Positions 44,001-51,522 of a DNA stretch of 64,000 bases are shown in pieces; positions within the stretch are counted from its first letter, which is position 1; the number at the start of each line of letters is the position of its first letter. A program made the translations under genes and the position numbers. Source of the DNA: Akkermansiaceae bacterium (GTDB lineage: Bacteria > Verrucomicrobiota > Verrucomicrobiia > Verrucomicrobiales > Akkermansiaceae); contig JAIPKB010000001.1 of the NCBI GenBank assembly GCA_021733795.1, positions 22,052-86,051 of the forward strand, read 5' to 3'. The notes beneath the pieces are model-generated. The model was not told where the DNA came from. It saw only the letters and a list, made by a program, of their open reading frames with translations, and searched no databases.

Positions 44001-45632
44001 GGTGACGCCCAGGTCGGTGGCATCCGCGAGGGTGATCGCTCCGGTGGCGGTGGATGCGGTGGTGATCGAGACGCTGCCGCCATCGATGGTGGTGGTGCCG
44101 GCGTAGCTGTTGGCACCCGACAGGTTCAGGTTGCCGCCGCCGGTTTTGACGATCCCGCCGGTGCCCCCGAATACCTGGGGAGCGCCGAGGTTGAAGCCGT
44201 TGCTGTCGAGCAGCAGGCCGCCGGCTTCGATGGTTGCGGTGCCGAAGTAGGCAAGGAATTCGGTGTTGGCGGCCGTGGCGAGGATCTGGGTGCCGTTGAA
44301 GTTGACGGTCGATGTGCCCGGGCCACCGACCAGCTTGCTGGTTTCCAAATTGCCTCCGTCGAAGTTGGCGGTGCCGGTACTGCCGCCCTTTTGAGCCACG
44401 ATGATGTCGTTGGCTAGGAAGGATCCGGTGCCGGAGAGGGTGTAGTCGCAAATGCCCCATTCGGAAATCCAAGTGGTTCCGGTTTGCACGTCGATGACTC
44501 CGCCGGAATGCACGATTGTGGTGGTGGCGCTCGAGCCGAGAAGGCAGTTGCCGCCACCCGTCTTGGTGAAGGTGCCGCCGACCATGTTGAATTCGCCGAT
44601 GCCGCCGCGACCGATGACGATCTCGGCGTTCACGGCGAAGGTGCCAGCGTTCATCGTGAAGGTGCCTTTGTTGGAGCCGCCGCCGGAGGCAACCCAGAAC
44701 TGATCGTTGAGGTTGACGTCGCCGCCATTTAGAATCATTGCACCGGTAGAGTTGTCCTGATCACCGACGATGAAGGCACCGCCGCCGGTCTTGGTGAGGG
44801 TGCCGCCATTCATCGTCAATAGGCCATGACTGCCTCCACGACCGACAACGGTCCAGTTGGTCGTCGTGATTGCGCCGGCATTCAGAGTGAGCGTGCCGTT
44901 GCCGTTGCCGCCTTGGCCGACCCAGAACTCATTGCCGCCAAAGAGGGTGCCGCCATCCATGTTCACGACGCCGGTGCTCTGTTCACCGATGATGAACTGG
45001 CTGTTGCCGTTGAAGGCACCGGACACGAGGTTGAGCGTTCCAGAGCAGCCTGCGCCGTTGTCAGAGCGGCCGATGAAGAGGTTCCACGGCACATTGATTG
45101 AGCCAAGGGTGTTGACGTTAATGGTGCCGACGCCGCCAGCTTGGCTGCCGACCTGCAATTCGCCACCCACATTCATGGTACCGGAGCCTTGGCCGAAGCC
45201 GGTGATGTTGCCACCATCCACCACCGAGGTGTCAGCGAGGTTGTAGACCCCGGTCCCTCCATTGCGTCCCACCACCATCCAGTTGCCGCCACCGGTGTAT
45301 GCGTCACTCGCTTGGTGATCCAGTCTGCCGTTGGTGGCCGCGCCAAGCCCGACGAGGATGTCCTGCGGGGTTTTGGCGAGGTTGCTGGTCGCGATGGTCG
45401 CGATGTTGCCGGTATTGATATTGATAACCGCATTGTCCACAAAGCCGGTTTTTTCTGGAACCCGGCCCAAGCTCCAGTTGGTGGCGTCGTTCCACTCCGT
45501 GCTGGTGGTTCCTGTCCAAAGGTTGTCGGCGGCTTGGCTGGTTGGGGCACCGAAGCAAACGACAATGGCGGTGACAAGGGAGGCTCCAACGGTTTGAGTG
45601 CGGAACTTGGTGGCGTGGTATTTGGATTTCAT
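41082..45632 (-). CDS. Giant secreted beta-repeat (autotransporter-associated repeat) protein
   Basis: 1516 residues from ATG 45632 (7 codons inside the track ORF). Signal peptide 'KFRTQTVGASLVTAIVVCFGAPTSQAA'. It is made of dozens of roughly 22-residue beta turns such as 'GTFNMNGGILTQGPNGAIAVA' and 'GTLTLNAGAITTTNWTVVGRGG', forming a long beta-solenoid, with PATR spacers ('LNLSGANSYAGTTTIDGGSVSI', 'MGTNTYTGTTLVSAGALGGTGSV'). The end is 'DPENDGIANALEFVLGGDPL' and 'DITVTIPKGANTELFGRLEALK', the same C-terminal module as in the 10.7-kb gene. No barrel or LPXTG. Likely surface or biofilm matrix protein. Asn/Gly/Thr-rich, unlike neighbours. Confidence 0.82.
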   Translation of the reverse strand: MKSKYHATKFRTQTVGASLVTAIVVCFGAPTSQAADNLWTGTTSTEWNDATNWSLGRVPEKTGFVDNAVININTGNIATIATSNLAKTPQDILVGLGAATNGRLDHQASDAYTGGGNWMVVGRNGGTGVYNLADTSVVDGGNITGFGQGSGTMNVGGELQVGSQAGGVGTINVNTLGSINVPWNLFIGRSDNGAGCSGTLNLVSGAFNGNSQFIIGEQSTGVVNMDGGTLFGGNEFWVGQGGNGNGTLTLNAGAITTTNWTVVGRGGSHGLLTMNGGTLTKTGGGAFIVGDQDNSTGAMILNGGDVNLNDQFWVASGGGSNKGTFTMNAGTFAVNAEIVIGRGGIGEFNMVGGTFTKTGGGNCLLGSSATTTIVHSGGVIDVQTGTTWISEWGICDYTLSGTGSFLANDIIVAQKGGSTGTANFDGGNLETSKLVGGPGTSTVNFNGTQILATAANTEFLAYFGTATIEAGGLLLDSNGFNLGAPQVFGGTGGIVKTGGGNLNLSGANSYAGTTTIDGGSVSITTASTATGAITLADATDLGVTQINTDEVFAGTDVTFGTTGDTTLDINLGDLDGNTLYAPLDFSGTATLNGVVTVNIADSWPFVGIIPLVSYVGPKSGTGSFALGTLPDGVQATLSDNGTGLVALDVTRVNDAYWTGAVDGEWETTKENWMDDLQEIASTYADGDPVMFDDRVTGLSDVILNTTVTPGGSGVTFAGDYVDYTLSGTGKITGTTGLQKENPGALAINTTNDYTGVTILSGGITSVATVTDGGVPSPLGAATNDAANLVFNGGTLDYTGATTTIDRGFTVTGDNSGISTVNDLTTTGVMDSTAGSLLKSGPGNFTVSNDGANFMGGGNSEITNGTLSLIGTGTQSVTVDGELWVGSTPDAGGHLVLQGTDLFVARWLTLGRINGTGNTSTITATDSAIECTNFSSGYDGDSGINDSDQIITLTNTTWVNNGATLLAERVDSTTHMTLAGTSAFSSPNQFQMALNGSAVANLTVQDDASVTLTGGWLSIGNDGTGIVTVKDNATFTKNGGDFNISDVGTSNGTLNIQGNATVTTNNQVFVGKNGGTTGTVNMDNGTFNAATWLSIGRQPGATGTFNMNGGILTQGPNGAIAVAEQGTGTLNVNGGRINITGDALYLTTEPTTTAVAVANLNGGTVTTKRVTERDDTSGSSTLNLNGGLLQAGPGANLDFMSNLDAANVMTGGAHIDSNGETIAISQPLLDGDALGGGLTKTGLGGLGLMGTNTYTGTTLVSAGALGGTGSVAGPLIVEASAAIAPGAAAVGTFTAGATTISGSYACEIDGSSADMLVANGTLDVSAASLDITELSPASGLTVIIASYTGATPAEFASTSGMPAGYSIDYNYLGGNQIALVGSATPYQLWASAKLLTAGVNDGPTQDPENDGIANALEFVLGGDPLASDPGILPTLDASGANLVFSFTRADESEAEISLLFQYGTDLAGWTDVVIGVDNAGSGPEVDIVENDAAPDDITVTIPKGANTELFGRLEALK

Positions 45633-45823
45633 GTTGTGGCTTTTTGGGTTCAAAATTACGAAGCATTACAAACGTACTCGGAGCAAAAGAATGCTCCGAG
45701 CATTGAGGAATGCGCCATACGGCCGTGGAACCCGACAGAGGATCTGAAGTTTTTTGGAATTCAGGTGTCGGGAGACTGGCTCCGGACGCTTGGAGTGGGT
45801 TGCCGGCTTGGTCGGGGAGGGAA

Positions 45824-48001
45824 TCAGAATTCAAGGGTCAGGGTTCTCGGCCTGGCTTCGTTGGGGAAGCGGAGCCAGAGCAGACCGTCCTGCTTGGTGA
45901 AATCGATCTGGGTGAGCGGCTGGTCGTCGAGAGTGACTTTCCGGGGCGAGGATGGGAGCCGGAGTAACATCACTGCCTGGGTTTGAGCGGCACCTTCCAC
46001 CAAGTAGGAAAGCGTGGTTTTGGTGGATTTGACCGGCAATGGCTTGCAGGCGGCGGCGAGCAGTTGCGGATTCGCCACCGGGGCGGCATCCAGATCGCGG
46101 AGAAAATAGCGGCTGCCGGGGTCGATCCGGACGTCGTGGAGCACCCGCAGTTCCGGGTCGAACAGATTGACGAACCGGCCGTGCAGGGTTTTCGGCTCGC
46201 CGGGGATGGATTCGTCCAAACCGGCGGCGATGACGTAGGGGCCGCGGCGCAGCACCAGCGAATTGGTTTCCCGCCAGTCGAGTTTGGCGGATGCGGCGGC
46301 GTGTTTCACCGCTCCGACCACCACGGCGGCGCCCTCGGCGCTGGCGGCCAGTTGGACCGGGTTTTGGCGCAGCCATCTGACTTGGCCGTGGCCATGCGGC
46401 CACACCGGTTGCTCCGGGTTGTTCGGAGTGGCGTGGGGGAAGCCGAGTTGGGCGAAGAGGGGTTCGCGCGGGGTAGTAAACTTATTCCCATCGCTGTTCC
46501 ACCAATCCTTGACGGCATTGAAGGGGTCGGAATCATCGTCGCAGAAGATCAGTTGGCCACCCTGTTTGACCCACTCGGCGAGGTGGGCATGAACTTCCGC
46601 GTTGAGCGGCTTCATCCCCTGGTAGGTCAACATCAGGATTTTGAAAGCATCGAGGTAATGCGGGACGGTCACGTTTTCGAGTTGGACGGGAGCGACCGGG
46701 ATCCCATGTTTCAGCAAGGGCAATGCCAGGCCATAAACGTGACTCAAGTGCGAATCGCTCGGAGTTGGATCGCCGCGCTGGAACATCAGCGAGTCGCTTA
46801 CCAGTAGACCGATGCCGGTGGTGCCGCAATCCCACTCCACGCGGTCCTGCTTCAAATCGTTGAGCGCATTCATCACAGTCTGCAACTCGGTGGCGTAGCC
46901 GGGCGGGATGGGGATCCGGTTTTCTCGCTTGCCGGACTTCGGGTAGCGGCCGTTGAAGATCCGCTCCGGCCAGGGGGCGACCTCGAACTGCCAGACATCC
47001 GGTTGCAGCAGGGAGGCGGTGAGGGTGGATTCCCAGTTGCGCTGGTAGTCGTTCCAGTCGTGGTTGGGGTTGTCCTCGATCGGGTCGTTCAAATACCAGA
47101 CGCTGCGGCCTGTGGCGCGGACCAGATTCTGCATCGCTCCGTATTCGAGAAAGGCGGTCTCAAATGTCCGCTCCTTGAGTTTCCCCTGGTAGACATTGGG
47201 GGTACGGGCGGTGCCGGTCCAGACCTGGGCGATGTAGCCATCGCAACCCTTGAGTCGGGCGAGGCTGGATTCGGGGCTGACGATGTTCCAGTGGGCATAG
47301 TTGAGCAGGCTGTGGGTGGGGACGTAGCAACGGACCTTGCGACCGCTGCGCTGATTGTAGGCCTGGACGTGATCGAAAACCTGCTGGAGTGCCCGGCGAT
47401 AGAGGAAATACTTCAGCTTGGAGGCCCGCCACTGGGCGTTGACCGAGCTCTGCGGGGCCTGCCAGGGCTCGCCGTAGTACGCTTGCCATTCACGTTTGAA
47501 ACCATCCGAGTATCCCGCGTTGACCCAGAATTCCGGCTCCTCCAGATGGATCGCCTCGGCCCCCGCATCCAGCGCGCGTTGGACGCCGACCGAGAGGAAT
47601 TTCCCGAAATTCACCCCGGGGCACATGTAATAAACATCGCCGCCATGGCTGCTCTTGCGGCCGTCACTGACGGTCTGCGCCTCGTCCTCGTGGTTGATGC
47701 CATCGAAGCGACCGTAGAGGTAGTCCTGATAGTTTCCCCACGACACGCCGGTCATCACGTGAATGCGGTAGCCGTGGTCGCGCCAGGTCTTGATCCGCTC
47801 CGGCAGCTGCGGGTCGATGCCATAGACGATCGCGACGTCCGAACGCAGGTTGTATTTCTCACCCCACGGCGCGCCGGTTTGAAAACAGGTTCGCTCCAGG
47901 GATTGCGCCGGGTCGGCCGCGAACGCCGCCGGTCCGCCCGCCGCGCCCGCTTGAGTGATTGCGGCCAGGACGGCCAGCGGAAGTAAGGATTGAGGTTTCA
48001 T
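45824..48001 (-). CDS. Secreted glycosidase-like protein (TIM-barrel plus glutamine-amidotransferase-like domain)
   Basis: 725 residues with a signal peptide (MKPQSLLPLAVLAAITQAGAAG). The N-terminal half looks like a barrel: 'DHGYRIHVMTGVSWGNYQDYLYGRFDG', 'ALDAGAEAIHLEEPEFWVNAG' (a candidate catalytic 'HLEEPE'), 'VRCYVPTHSLLNYAHW', 'WQFEVAPWPERIF'. The second half has a type-1 amidotransferase-like piece ('ILMLTYQGMKPLNAEVHAHLAEWVKQGGQLIFCDDD'), as in GH42-like enzymes, then a beta domain. I cannot name a characterised family. It precedes GH127 genes and ends 40 bases after the neighbouring GH127 start side, so the two may be co-transcribed (GH127 first). Confidence 0.6.
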   Translation of the reverse strand: MKPQSLLPLAVLAAITQAGAAGGPAAFAADPAQSLERTCFQTGAPWGEKYNLRSDVAIVYGIDPQLPERIKTWRDHGYRIHVMTGVSWGNYQDYLYGRFDGINHEDEAQTVSDGRKSSHGGDVYYMCPGVNFGKFLSVGVQRALDAGAEAIHLEEPEFWVNAGYSDGFKREWQAYYGEPWQAPQSSVNAQWRASKLKYFLYRRALQQVFDHVQAYNQRSGRKVRCYVPTHSLLNYAHWNIVSPESSLARLKGCDGYIAQVWTGTARTPNVYQGKLKERTFETAFLEYGAMQNLVRATGRSVWYLNDPIEDNPNHDWNDYQRNWESTLTASLLQPDVWQFEVAPWPERIFNGRYPKSGKRENRIPIPPGYATELQTVMNALNDLKQDRVEWDCGTTGIGLLVSDSLMFQRGDPTPSDSHLSHVYGLALPLLKHGIPVAPVQLENVTVPHYLDAFKILMLTYQGMKPLNAEVHAHLAEWVKQGGQLIFCDDDSDPFNAVKDWWNSDGNKFTTPREPLFAQLGFPHATPNNPEQPVWPHGHGQVRWLRQNPVQLAASAEGAAVVVGAVKHAAASAKLDWRETNSLVLRRGPYVIAAGLDESIPGEPKTLHGRFVNLFDPELRVLHDVRIDPGSRYFLRDLDAAPVANPQLLAAACKPLPVKSTKTTLSYLVEGAAQTQAVMLLRLPSSPRKVTLDDQPLTQIDFTKQDGLLWLRFPNEARPRTLTLEF

Positions 48002-48040
48002 GATGGGTGAGGAAAAGGTCAGCGCTTGGTGCCGGTGGTG

Positions 48041-50548
48041 TCATTTCACGCTCCACTCGAGGATGCCGCCGGAAAAGCCCGGTTGGAGTTCCACTTCGAG
48101 TCTGAGTGCGGATGTGTTCAGCGGCTTGAATTTCAACTGGTTCCACTGGTCTTTCTCCGCCTTTGAAGAGTTGGCACCGGGGACGGGCTTCCATTCGGCG
48201 GCCGTTCGATAGAGCAGGCGCCAGGACTTGGGTACGCGGCACTGGCCCTCGCCGGTGTCGTCGAACCAATACACGGCGACCGACGACACCTGCCTGGCGT
48301 GGTCGAAGTCAAATTGAACCCATTCGGTGGTGCCGCGGTGGTCCCACCAGGTGAGCCGCGGCACGGAATGATCGTTCGAGGACGCCGGCACCAAGCCGTC
48401 GGCGGGTGCATCGACGGAGTCCTCGGAGAAGCAGTGGGAGGCGCTCACCTTGAAATTCGACGGGTTGGGTTTCGGCGGAGCCACCCATTCATGGGCGCCA
48501 GCGCCCTCGCCGATGACCGGGAAGGCGGAGATCCGCAGGCGGGCCGCGCCCATCGGGATGAGGGTGACGGTTTCCAGCGGCTCGCCGGACACCACCGGGC
48601 TGTCCTGAAGCACCGCGCACAGGCCGTGGCGATCTAGCGACCAGGCGGGAATCTTCTTCGCCTTGGCTTCGATAATGATCGGGGCCGAGTCGGTCTTGAA
48701 CGGGAAGTTGTCAGCCGGCCACTTGCCGGGTTTCACGGTGAAGGAATCGGCCGGGTTTTGCGGGTTGAGCACCAGGCCGTAGTTCCACGGGGTGGTTGGA
48801 TGGATTTCGTAGGACGGCCACTTTGACGGGTCGGCACCCTGCTGCCAACTGGAGTCCCCGATGGCGGTTTGGGTGCTGTCCTGGATGTCGTAGCGCTCGC
48901 CGATCTTGAGCGAGAATGTCAGCGGCCCGTAGTTGACGCTCACACAGCCATGGTTCTCATCCCAGGTCTTGAGGGCAACCTCCATCGGCAGCTTCAGCGA
49001 GACCGTATCGCCGGATTTCCACTCGCGGTCGATCCGGACGAACCTGCCGGACGCCGCTTCGACCGGCACCACCTCGCCGTTGATGGTGATTTGCGGGGCC
49101 TGGCACCACGCCGGGATGCGCAGGTAGAGCGGGAATTCCACCGGAGTGGGGGAGGAAAAGCTGAAATCGATGGTATCCTCGAACGGATAGTTGGTTTTCT
49201 CCGTGAAGCCGACCTCGATTCCCCCGGCCACTTTCACGTTCACGGAGCTGGCGCTGTAGATGGCGGCGCAGACGCCGTTGTCGGGAGTGGCCATCCACAG
49301 GCTCTTGCTGAAATACGGCCAGCCGTGTGAGTGGTTGTGCTGGCAGCAGCGCGAGCTGAAGGGATTCATGGTCATGAACGGGCCGCTGTTCTGGACTCCC
49401 GGCGCGTGGTTCTTGCTATCGCTGACGACCATGTTAGGGGCGGTGAGGTAGCGGAGGGACTTGAAATCCGGCATCACCGCCGCCGGGTAGCTGTTGAACG
49501 CGACTTCCTCGCAGTGGTCGCCCCAGAAAGGATCGCCGGTGATTTGCATCAGCATTTCGTCGGACAGCATTTGCTCGACCATGCCGCAGGTTTCCACCGC
49601 CTGGCGGGGGTCGGCGTAGCCGGGGCGGCAGTTTTCGTCGCCACCGAACATGCCGCCCGGCACCTGGCCGTACCGCTTGCGCACCTCGAGGAAATCGTCG
49701 TAGGTCGCCTTGAGGTCGGCAGGGTTGTGGGATTGGAGGTAGAACTGGGCCGGTTCGCGGAAGCATTGGGCGATGTTCACGTTGTGCCAGTTCGGCAGGG
49801 TGCCCTGCTGGGTCCAATCGGCGGTGCAACGGTGGATTTTTTCCGCCAGCTTGAGCAATTCCGGGTCGCCGTTGCGGTTGTAGAGCCAGTGGATGCTGTA
49901 AAGGTTGTCCCCACCGCGCATTTTCTGCCAATAGTGGGTGAGCATCTGGTCGTCCGGAACCGTCAGTTGGTATTTGAAATACCGCGACATCAACTCAAGC
50001 ACGCGTGGGTCGTTGGCTTGATCGTAATACGATTCCAGGCAGAACAACATGATCATGTTGGCCCAGTAATCGCGGGAGCCGTCTTCAAAATGCTGGTCCG
50101 GACCGAAATCCCCGTCCGGACGCTGGCTGGCGAGTGCCCCCTCCACCCAGGTGTGGACCTCGGCCAGCATCTTCGGATCCTTGAAGATGTAAGCGAGTTC
50201 GATGTAGCCTTTGAACCAATACGGCAGCTCCTCCCAGCCGTATCGGCCTTTGCCATCCTTGCTGAGCCAGGCGTTGTCGTCCTTTTGCAACCAGGCGCTG
50301 ATCTCACCGAGATTGCCGGTCAGTCCTTCCTGCTGGCGCTTGAGAAACTCGCGCAGCCAGCCGGCGGGTTCGACCGAGCCCACCGGCAGGCCGATGAATT
50401 GGCTCGGCTTCAGCGGGGTGCGGTTGCTGACGTAGTTGCGGTTGGTTTGGGTGGTGTCGGGACGCTCGACGACGGTGATTCCAGCATGCAGGGTGGTCGC
50501 GCTCAGGGCCAGACTGGCCAGCCAACAGGTAAGGTGTGTTTGGGTCAT
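48041..50548 (-). CDS. Secreted GH127-type beta-L-arabinofuranosidase with F5/8-type C-terminal domain
   Basis: 835 residues, signal peptide 'CWLASLALSATTLHAG'. The (alpha/alpha)6 barrel domain is clear: 'GWLREFLKRQQEGLTG', 'GWEELPYWFKGYIELAYI', 'ETCGMVEQMLSDEML' and 'SSRCCQHNHSHGWPYF'. The ExC and the Cys pair match the zinc/thiolate site of GH127, where a cysteine is the nucleophile. A beta domain and a discoidin-like tail ('TTEWVQFDFDHARQVSSVAVYWFDD') follow. It removes beta-L-arabinofuranose from plant glycans or glycoproteins. It is the probable first gene of a two-gene minus-strand unit, with the next start 39 bases away. Confidence 0.88.
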   Translation of the reverse strand: MTQTHLTCWLASLALSATTLHAGITVVERPDTTQTNRNYVSNRTPLKPSQFIGLPVGSVEPAGWLREFLKRQQEGLTGNLGEISAWLQKDDNAWLSKDGKGRYGWEELPYWFKGYIELAYIFKDPKMLAEVHTWVEGALASQRPDGDFGPDQHFEDGSRDYWANMIMLFCLESYYDQANDPRVLELMSRYFKYQLTVPDDQMLTHYWQKMRGGDNLYSIHWLYNRNGDPELLKLAEKIHRCTADWTQQGTLPNWHNVNIAQCFREPAQFYLQSHNPADLKATYDDFLEVRKRYGQVPGGMFGGDENCRPGYADPRQAVETCGMVEQMLSDEMLMQITGDPFWGDHCEEVAFNSYPAAVMPDFKSLRYLTAPNMVVSDSKNHAPGVQNSGPFMTMNPFSSRCCQHNHSHGWPYFSKSLWMATPDNGVCAAIYSASSVNVKVAGGIEVGFTEKTNYPFEDTIDFSFSSPTPVEFPLYLRIPAWCQAPQITINGEVVPVEAASGRFVRIDREWKSGDTVSLKLPMEVALKTWDENHGCVSVNYGPLTFSLKIGERYDIQDSTQTAIGDSSWQQGADPSKWPSYEIHPTTPWNYGLVLNPQNPADSFTVKPGKWPADNFPFKTDSAPIIIEAKAKKIPAWSLDRHGLCAVLQDSPVVSGEPLETVTLIPMGAARLRISAFPVIGEGAGAHEWVAPPKPNPSNFKVSASHCFSEDSVDAPADGLVPASSNDHSVPRLTWWDHRGTTEWVQFDFDHARQVSSVAVYWFDDTGEGQCRVPKSWRLLYRTAAEWKPVPGANSSKAEKDQWNQLKFKPLNTSALRLEVELQPGFSGGILEWSVK

Positions 50549-50892
50549 CGTTCAGTGGGGTGGGGCTCCGTCTACGCGCGTTGCTTGCGGAATATTAGCG
50601 GAAACCCGGCTTGCCGAGTCGTTTTGTGGGCCGCCCGATGAGCGCCCCCTTTGTCGGTAGGGTTGGGGAAGATCGGGTTGGCCGGGCCATCGCAAGTGCT
50701 CTTACCTATTAAGCGCCATGGCGGGGCCGAATCCGACAGCGGATCTGTGAAACGTGTTTGATTCCAGAAACTCCGCCCGCCCGGTTGCCTCAGAAACCGC
50801 GCCGTGTGAAGGGATTTCCGAGACCTCCATCCCGGCTATGAGTCAGCTGTGGCTCCGGGGCAGCGCGGTGGCTTTTTGATCCGATTTTGCCG
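50549..50892. other. Divergent intergenic region between GH127 and the ECF sigma gene
   Basis: About 340 bases holding the promoters of both directions. I see no gene. Apart from the candidate promoter at 50893 there is no clear repeat or hairpin. Confidence 0.5.
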
Positions 50893-50920
50893 TTGACATC
50901 CCAAGCAGGGAGCTTACCCT
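50893..50920 (+). promoter_or_regulatory. Candidate housekeeping promoter for the ECF sigma-kinase pair
   Basis: TTGACA (50893-50898), 16-base spacer, TACCCT (50915-50920). The -35 is perfect and the -10 is weak. 'ggagga' follows at 50923, only two bases before an in-frame GTG (50930) and about 30 before the ATG (50960), so the true translation start is uncertain. Confidence 0.5.
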
Positions 50921-50959
50921 CCGGAGGAAGTGAGCAGTAGAGTAACATCGGATCAAGTC

Positions 50960-51496
50960 ATGTCTGAATCATTGGGTTCATCGACAGGCCAGATGCTCAC
51001 CGGCGGCTTGCACCCGCCGCTCTACCGGGAATTGCGCCGGCTCGCTGCGTCCCAGATGGCAAGCGAATCCGCCGGCCAGACGATCCAAGCCACCGAGTTG
51101 GTCCATGAGGCATGGATCCGGCTTTATGGCAACGACGCATGGCAGAGCCCCCAGCATTTTCTCGCCACTGCCGCGCGGACCATGCGGCGGGTTTTGATCG
51201 ACCGCGCGCGCCGGAAATCAAGGGACAAACGCGGCGGCGATCGGATCCGCGTCGGGCTGCCCACTGCCGATGCCGCATCGCCCGAGCCCGTGGACCAGTT
51301 GCTGCTCATTGATGAGGCGCTTGGACGCCTCGAGCAGATCGATCCAGTCCGTGCCCGGGTGGTCATTCTCAAGTTTTTCGGTGACTTGTCGAACAAGGAA
51401 GTGGCGGCGGAGTTGGGGGTCACTGAACGCAGCGTCGAGCGCTACTGGGCCTTCGCCAAGGCTTGGTTGTTCCGCGAGGTGAATCAACAACGCTGA
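50960..51496 (+). CDS. ECF-type RNA polymerase sigma factor (Planctomycete/Verrucomicrobial Ser/Thr-kinase-linked group)
   Basis: 178 residues from ATG 50960; a GTG at 50930 would add ten. Region 2 is seen in 'LYRELRRLAASQMASESAGQTIQATELVHEAWIRLYG' and 'FLATAARTMRRVLIDRARRKSRDKRGG'. Region 4 is 'RLEQIDPVRARVVILKFFGDLSNKEVAAELGVTERSVERYWAFAKAWL'. There is no anti-sigma gene. Instead a Ser/Thr kinase gene starts 26 bases downstream, the hallmark of ECF groups thought to be controlled by phosphorylation. It probably directs transcription of nearby surface or glycan genes. Confidence 0.9.
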   Translation: MSESLGSSTGQMLTGGLHPPLYRELRRLAASQMASESAGQTIQATELVHEAWIRLYGNDAWQSPQHFLATAARTMRRVLIDRARRKSRDKRGGDRIRVGLPTADAASPEPVDQLLLIDEALGRLEQIDPVRARVVILKFFGDLSNKEVAAELGVTERSVERYWAFAKAWLFREVNQQR

Positions 51497-51522
51497 GGCT
51501 GCGGCAACCGCTGATCCGCTGC

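Noticed and set aside
41082-45632. Possible CRISPR-like or satellite array
   Set aside because: The periodicity is that of roughly 22-residue protein repeats in one open frame, with varied units and no constant repeat/spacer pattern.
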